Origin: Kiloniella sp. EL199
Lineage (GTDB): Bacteria; Pseudomonadota; Alphaproteobacteria; Kiloniellales; Kiloniellaceae
Length of the DNA: 64,000 bases
NCBI RefSeq assembly: GCF_900313065.1
Contig: NZ_OMPU01000014.1
Location: forward strand, 239,612-303,611
Direction: 5' to 3'
The notes beneath the pieces are model-generated. The model searched no databases and was not told where the DNA came from. It was given only the letters and a program-made list of their open reading frames with translations. The position numbers and the translations under genes are program-made. Every line of letters starts with the position of its first letter. Positions within the stretch are counted from its first letter, which is position 1. Of this stretch, positions 62,069 to 64,000 are shown one piece after another.

Positions 62069-62818
62069 ATGCTATTGTTTGTAGGTCTCGGTAATCCAGG
62101 TCAGAAGTACGAGAATAACCGACACAACATCGGTTTTATGGCGGTGGACGATATTGCCCATCGCCATAATTTTTCGCCATGGCGTTCTCGTTTTCAGGGC
62201 AAGACTTCCGAAGGCAGAATAGGTTCTGAAAAAGTTCTGGCCCTCAAGCCTGAAACTTATATGAACGAATCTGGTCGTGCTGTTGGCGAAGCAATTCGTT
62301 TTTTCAAAATTGATCCCGAAGATGTCTTTGTCTTTTATGACGAGCTTGATCTTGCTCCAGGGAAACTCCGCATCAAAAAATCCGGTGGATCAGGCGGACA
62401 TAATGGGATCAAATCTATTGATGCCCATATCGGTAAAGAATACTGGCGCTTACGGATGGGCATTGGCCATCCCGGTCATAAAGAACGTGTTACAGGTCAT
62501 GTCCTCGGTGACTTTTCAAAAGCTGATCAAGATTGGTTAGGAAAAGAAATCAATGCCATTTCTCAGCACATAGATCTTCTTGTCAAAGGAGATAGTCCCG
62601 GTTTTATGTCAAAGGTTGCACAGGATGTTGCTCCGCCAAAGCCAAAGAAAGTACCTGCGACAAAAGCCTCTTCGAATGCCCCCGAAAGCGGCAAAGACAC
62701 TTATAAAACGGTAAAGGCAGAAGCCATCAAAACCGACGCCAGTGTCAAAAATAGCAAAGACGGATGGCAATCGACCTTGGCTAACTGGTTCAGTAATAGT
62801 AAAACCCCCCAAGATTAG
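62069..62818 (+). CDS. pth: Peptidyl-tRNA hydrolase
   Basis: Pth frees tRNA from peptidyl-tRNA dropped off ribosomes. [21 protein letters not shown] (4-24) holds the catalytic His; [47 protein letters not shown] and [18 protein letters not shown] are diagnostic. The protein is 249 residues: about 55 residues beyond the catalytic core are Lys/Ala/Pro-rich and end in a short hydrophobic helix ([12 protein letters not shown]). This tail is not needed for catalysis in relatives and its role is unknown. Confidence 0.94.
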   Translation: MLLFVGLGNPGQKYENNRHNIGFMAVDDIAHRHNFSPWRSRFQGKTSEGRIGSEKVLALKPETYMNESGRAVGEAIRFFKIDPEDVFVFYDELDLAPGKLRIKKSGGSGGHNGIKSIDAHIGKEYWRLRMGIGHPGHKERVTGHVLGDFSKADQDWLGKEINAISQHIDLLVKGDSPGFMSKVAQDVAPPKPKKVPATKASSNAPESGKDTYKTVKAEAIKTDASVKNSKDGWQSTLANWFSNSKTPQD

Positions 62819-62918
62819 TAATTACATCAAGCCACTGGCTGATAGATAGATAAACAACCAACTGTTCTCGGCGTCATAACCACGCTTTTGCGAGAACCAT
62901 AGTAAAAGGGAACATCCC

Positions 62919-64000
62919 ATGGGTTTCAACTGCGGCATCGTCGGCTTGCCGAACGTAGGCAAATCCACGCTTTTCAATGCGCTGACCGAAACAGCAGCAG
63001 CTGAGGCGGCCAACTATCCTTTCTGTACCATTGAACCAAACGTTGGTCGGGTTGCAGTACCCGATCCACGACTGGACAAGATTGCAGCTATTGCCAGTTC
63101 CCAAAAAATTATTCCAACACAGCTCGAGTTTGTTGATATCGCGGGTCTGGTCCGCGGCGCGTCCAAGGGCGAAGGCATGGGCAACGAATTTCTTGGCAAC
63201 ATTCGTTCTGTTGATGCGATTGTCCATGTTTTACGCTGTTTTGATGGCGAAGTTACACATGTTGACGGGTCAGTAGATCCTGTGCGTGATGCCGAGACAG
63301 TCGAAACAGAGCTTCTTATTGCAGACCTTGAATCTGTTGAGAAGCAGATCACATCAAATGCAAAGCGGGCAAAAGGCGGTGACAAAGAAGCCAAAGCCAA
63401 GCTTGAAGTTCTGAACATCGTTGTAGAAGCCTTACAAGAAGGCAAGCCCGCAAGAACGGCAGATATCTCTTCGGATCAACGCGCTCTATACAATCAACTT
63501 CAACTGCTCACAGCAAAGCCTGTCCTGTATGTGGCGAACGTTGAAGAAGAAAATGCCGCAACCGGAAACAATTATTCCAAAAAAGTTGAGGAGATGGCCG
63601 CAGCCTCGGGCGGTGTAAGTGTCATTATTTCTGCAGCGATTGAAGCCGAAGTTGCCTCGCTTTCCGATCCAGAAGAAAAATCCGAATTTCTTGCGGATCT
63701 CGGTCTGGAAGAAACTGGCCTGAAAAGAATTATTGCCGCCGGGTATGGCCTACTTGGCCTCCTGACCTTCTTTACTGTTGGCCCCAAAGAAGCACGCGCA
63801 TGGACAGTTGTCGAAGGATCTACGGCACCAAATGCAGCAGGCGCTATTCACACTGACTTTGAACGCGGCTTCATTCGCGCTGAAACCATTGCCTACGATG
63901 ACTACATCGAATGTAATGGCGAACAAGGTGCTAAGGATGCCGGAAAAATGCGTGCAGAAGGAAAAGAATACATCGCCAAAGATGGTGACATTTTCCACTT
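62919..64000 (+). CDS. ychF: Redox-regulated ATPase/GTP-binding protein YchF (Obg family), lacks last residues
   Basis: YchF is an OBG-family P-loop protein that binds ATP and associates with ribosomes. The frame begins at ATG 62919 and stays open through the right edge, giving 360 full codons; only the last few residues are missing compared with the usual length of about 366. Walker A is GLPNVGKS (9-16), G3 is DIAGLVRGASKGEGMGNEFLG, a coiled-coil insertion spans about 130-185, and the TGS domain follows with FTVGPKEARAW and FERGFIRAET. It is the last gene of the prs-rplY-pth block. Confidence 0.95.
   Translation, partial: MGFNCGIVGLPNVGKSTLFNALTETAAAEAANYPFCTIEPNVGRVAVPDPRLDKIAAIASSQKIIPTQLEFVDIAGLVRGASKGEGMGNEFLGNIRSVDAIVHVLRCFDGEVTHVDGSVDPVRDAETVETELLIADLESVEKQITSNAKRAKGGDKEAKAKLEVLNIVVEALQEGKPARTADISSDQRALYNQLQLLTAKPVLYVANVEEENAATGNNYSKKVEEMAAASGGVSVIISAAIEAEVASLSDPEEKSEFLADLGLEETGLKRIIAAGYGLLGLLTFFTVGPKEARAWTVVEGSTAPNAAGAIHTDFERGFIRAETIAYDDYIECNGEQGAKDAGKMRAEGKEYIAKDGDIFH

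Overview
The window reads as an ordinary stretch of chromosome from an alphaproteobacterium, most likely a marine, Rhodospirillales-type organism. Base composition is moderate (mid-40s % G+C by eye). The evidence is the gene content: a ChvG/ChvI-like two-component pair, a trxB next to a VtlR/LsrB-type LysR regulator, a MarR/OmpR pair of PetP/PetR type beside ilvE, the block lgt-midA-pgeF-lipoprotein-prs-rplY-pth-ychF, a mitochondrial-fission-ELM1 family protein, and an SOS box of the alphaproteobacterial GTTC-N7-GTTC form. The species cannot be fixed from sequence reading alone. I see no insertion sequence, prophage, CRISPR array, tRNA or rRNA.

Layout. 1-4 kb: end of a MATE exporter, then a ChvG/ChvI-like sensor/regulator pair and a lipoprotein. 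4.3-9.3 kb: cell-envelope sugars (GT4 glycosyltransferase, Kdo transferase WaaA, polysaccharide deacetylase), an OmpA-domain protein and DusA. 9.7-15.8 kb: small-molecule enzymes (HAD phosphatase, class I glutamine amidotransferase, HD phosphohydrolase), a LysR gene divergent from a PLP enzyme resembling the phosphonate enzyme PbfA, a GNAT, and a cupin/Lrp divergon with a clear operator. 15.9-24.6 kb: rhodanese-metZ, a very acidic coiled-coil protein with a membrane diguanylate cyclase, Lrp, ELM1-family protein, trxB, VtlR/LsrB regulator, and directly after it a structured small RNA with its own terminator. 24.7-35.6 kb: accessory-looking genes (Sel1 protein, MFS/AraC divergon, BCCT transporter, lipoprotein serine protease, MsrP) and then aspC, ahpD and ahpC. 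35.8-48.2 kb: a long plus-strand run with dpaL, uvrB, a soluble PAS kinase, a Ca2+/Na+ antiporter, folB, uvrC and the molybdenum-cofactor operon mobB-moeA-moaD-moaE. 48.3-55.2 kb: ilvE, the petP/petR-like genes with a sensor kinase, csaA, a TetR/COQ9-like protein, proC, a YbjN protein and ubiK. 55.4-64 kb: hldD-lgt-midA-pgeF, a lipoprotein, prs, rplY, pth and ychF, which runs off the window end.

Links between genes. The Moco operon supplies the cofactor that MsrP needs. AhpC/AhpD, TrxB and MsrP together form oxidative-damage defence. Lgt serves the several predicted lipoproteins here. UvrB and UvrC are both present, and uvrC carries a readable SOS operator overlapping its probable promoter.

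The most interesting non-coding signals are: (1) the sRNA at about 24487-24618, which has the position and the C-rich loops of the AbcR/alpha-r15 family beside VtlR/LsrB; (2) the LexA box and the DnaA-box palindrome in the 617-bp gap before uvrC; (3) the 30-bp operator before the Lrp gene at 15380; (4) a perfect 13-bp hairpin whose last base touches the start codon of the HD-domain gene. I found no clear multi-gene system of unknown type; the sRNA and the PbfA-like locus are the best leads.
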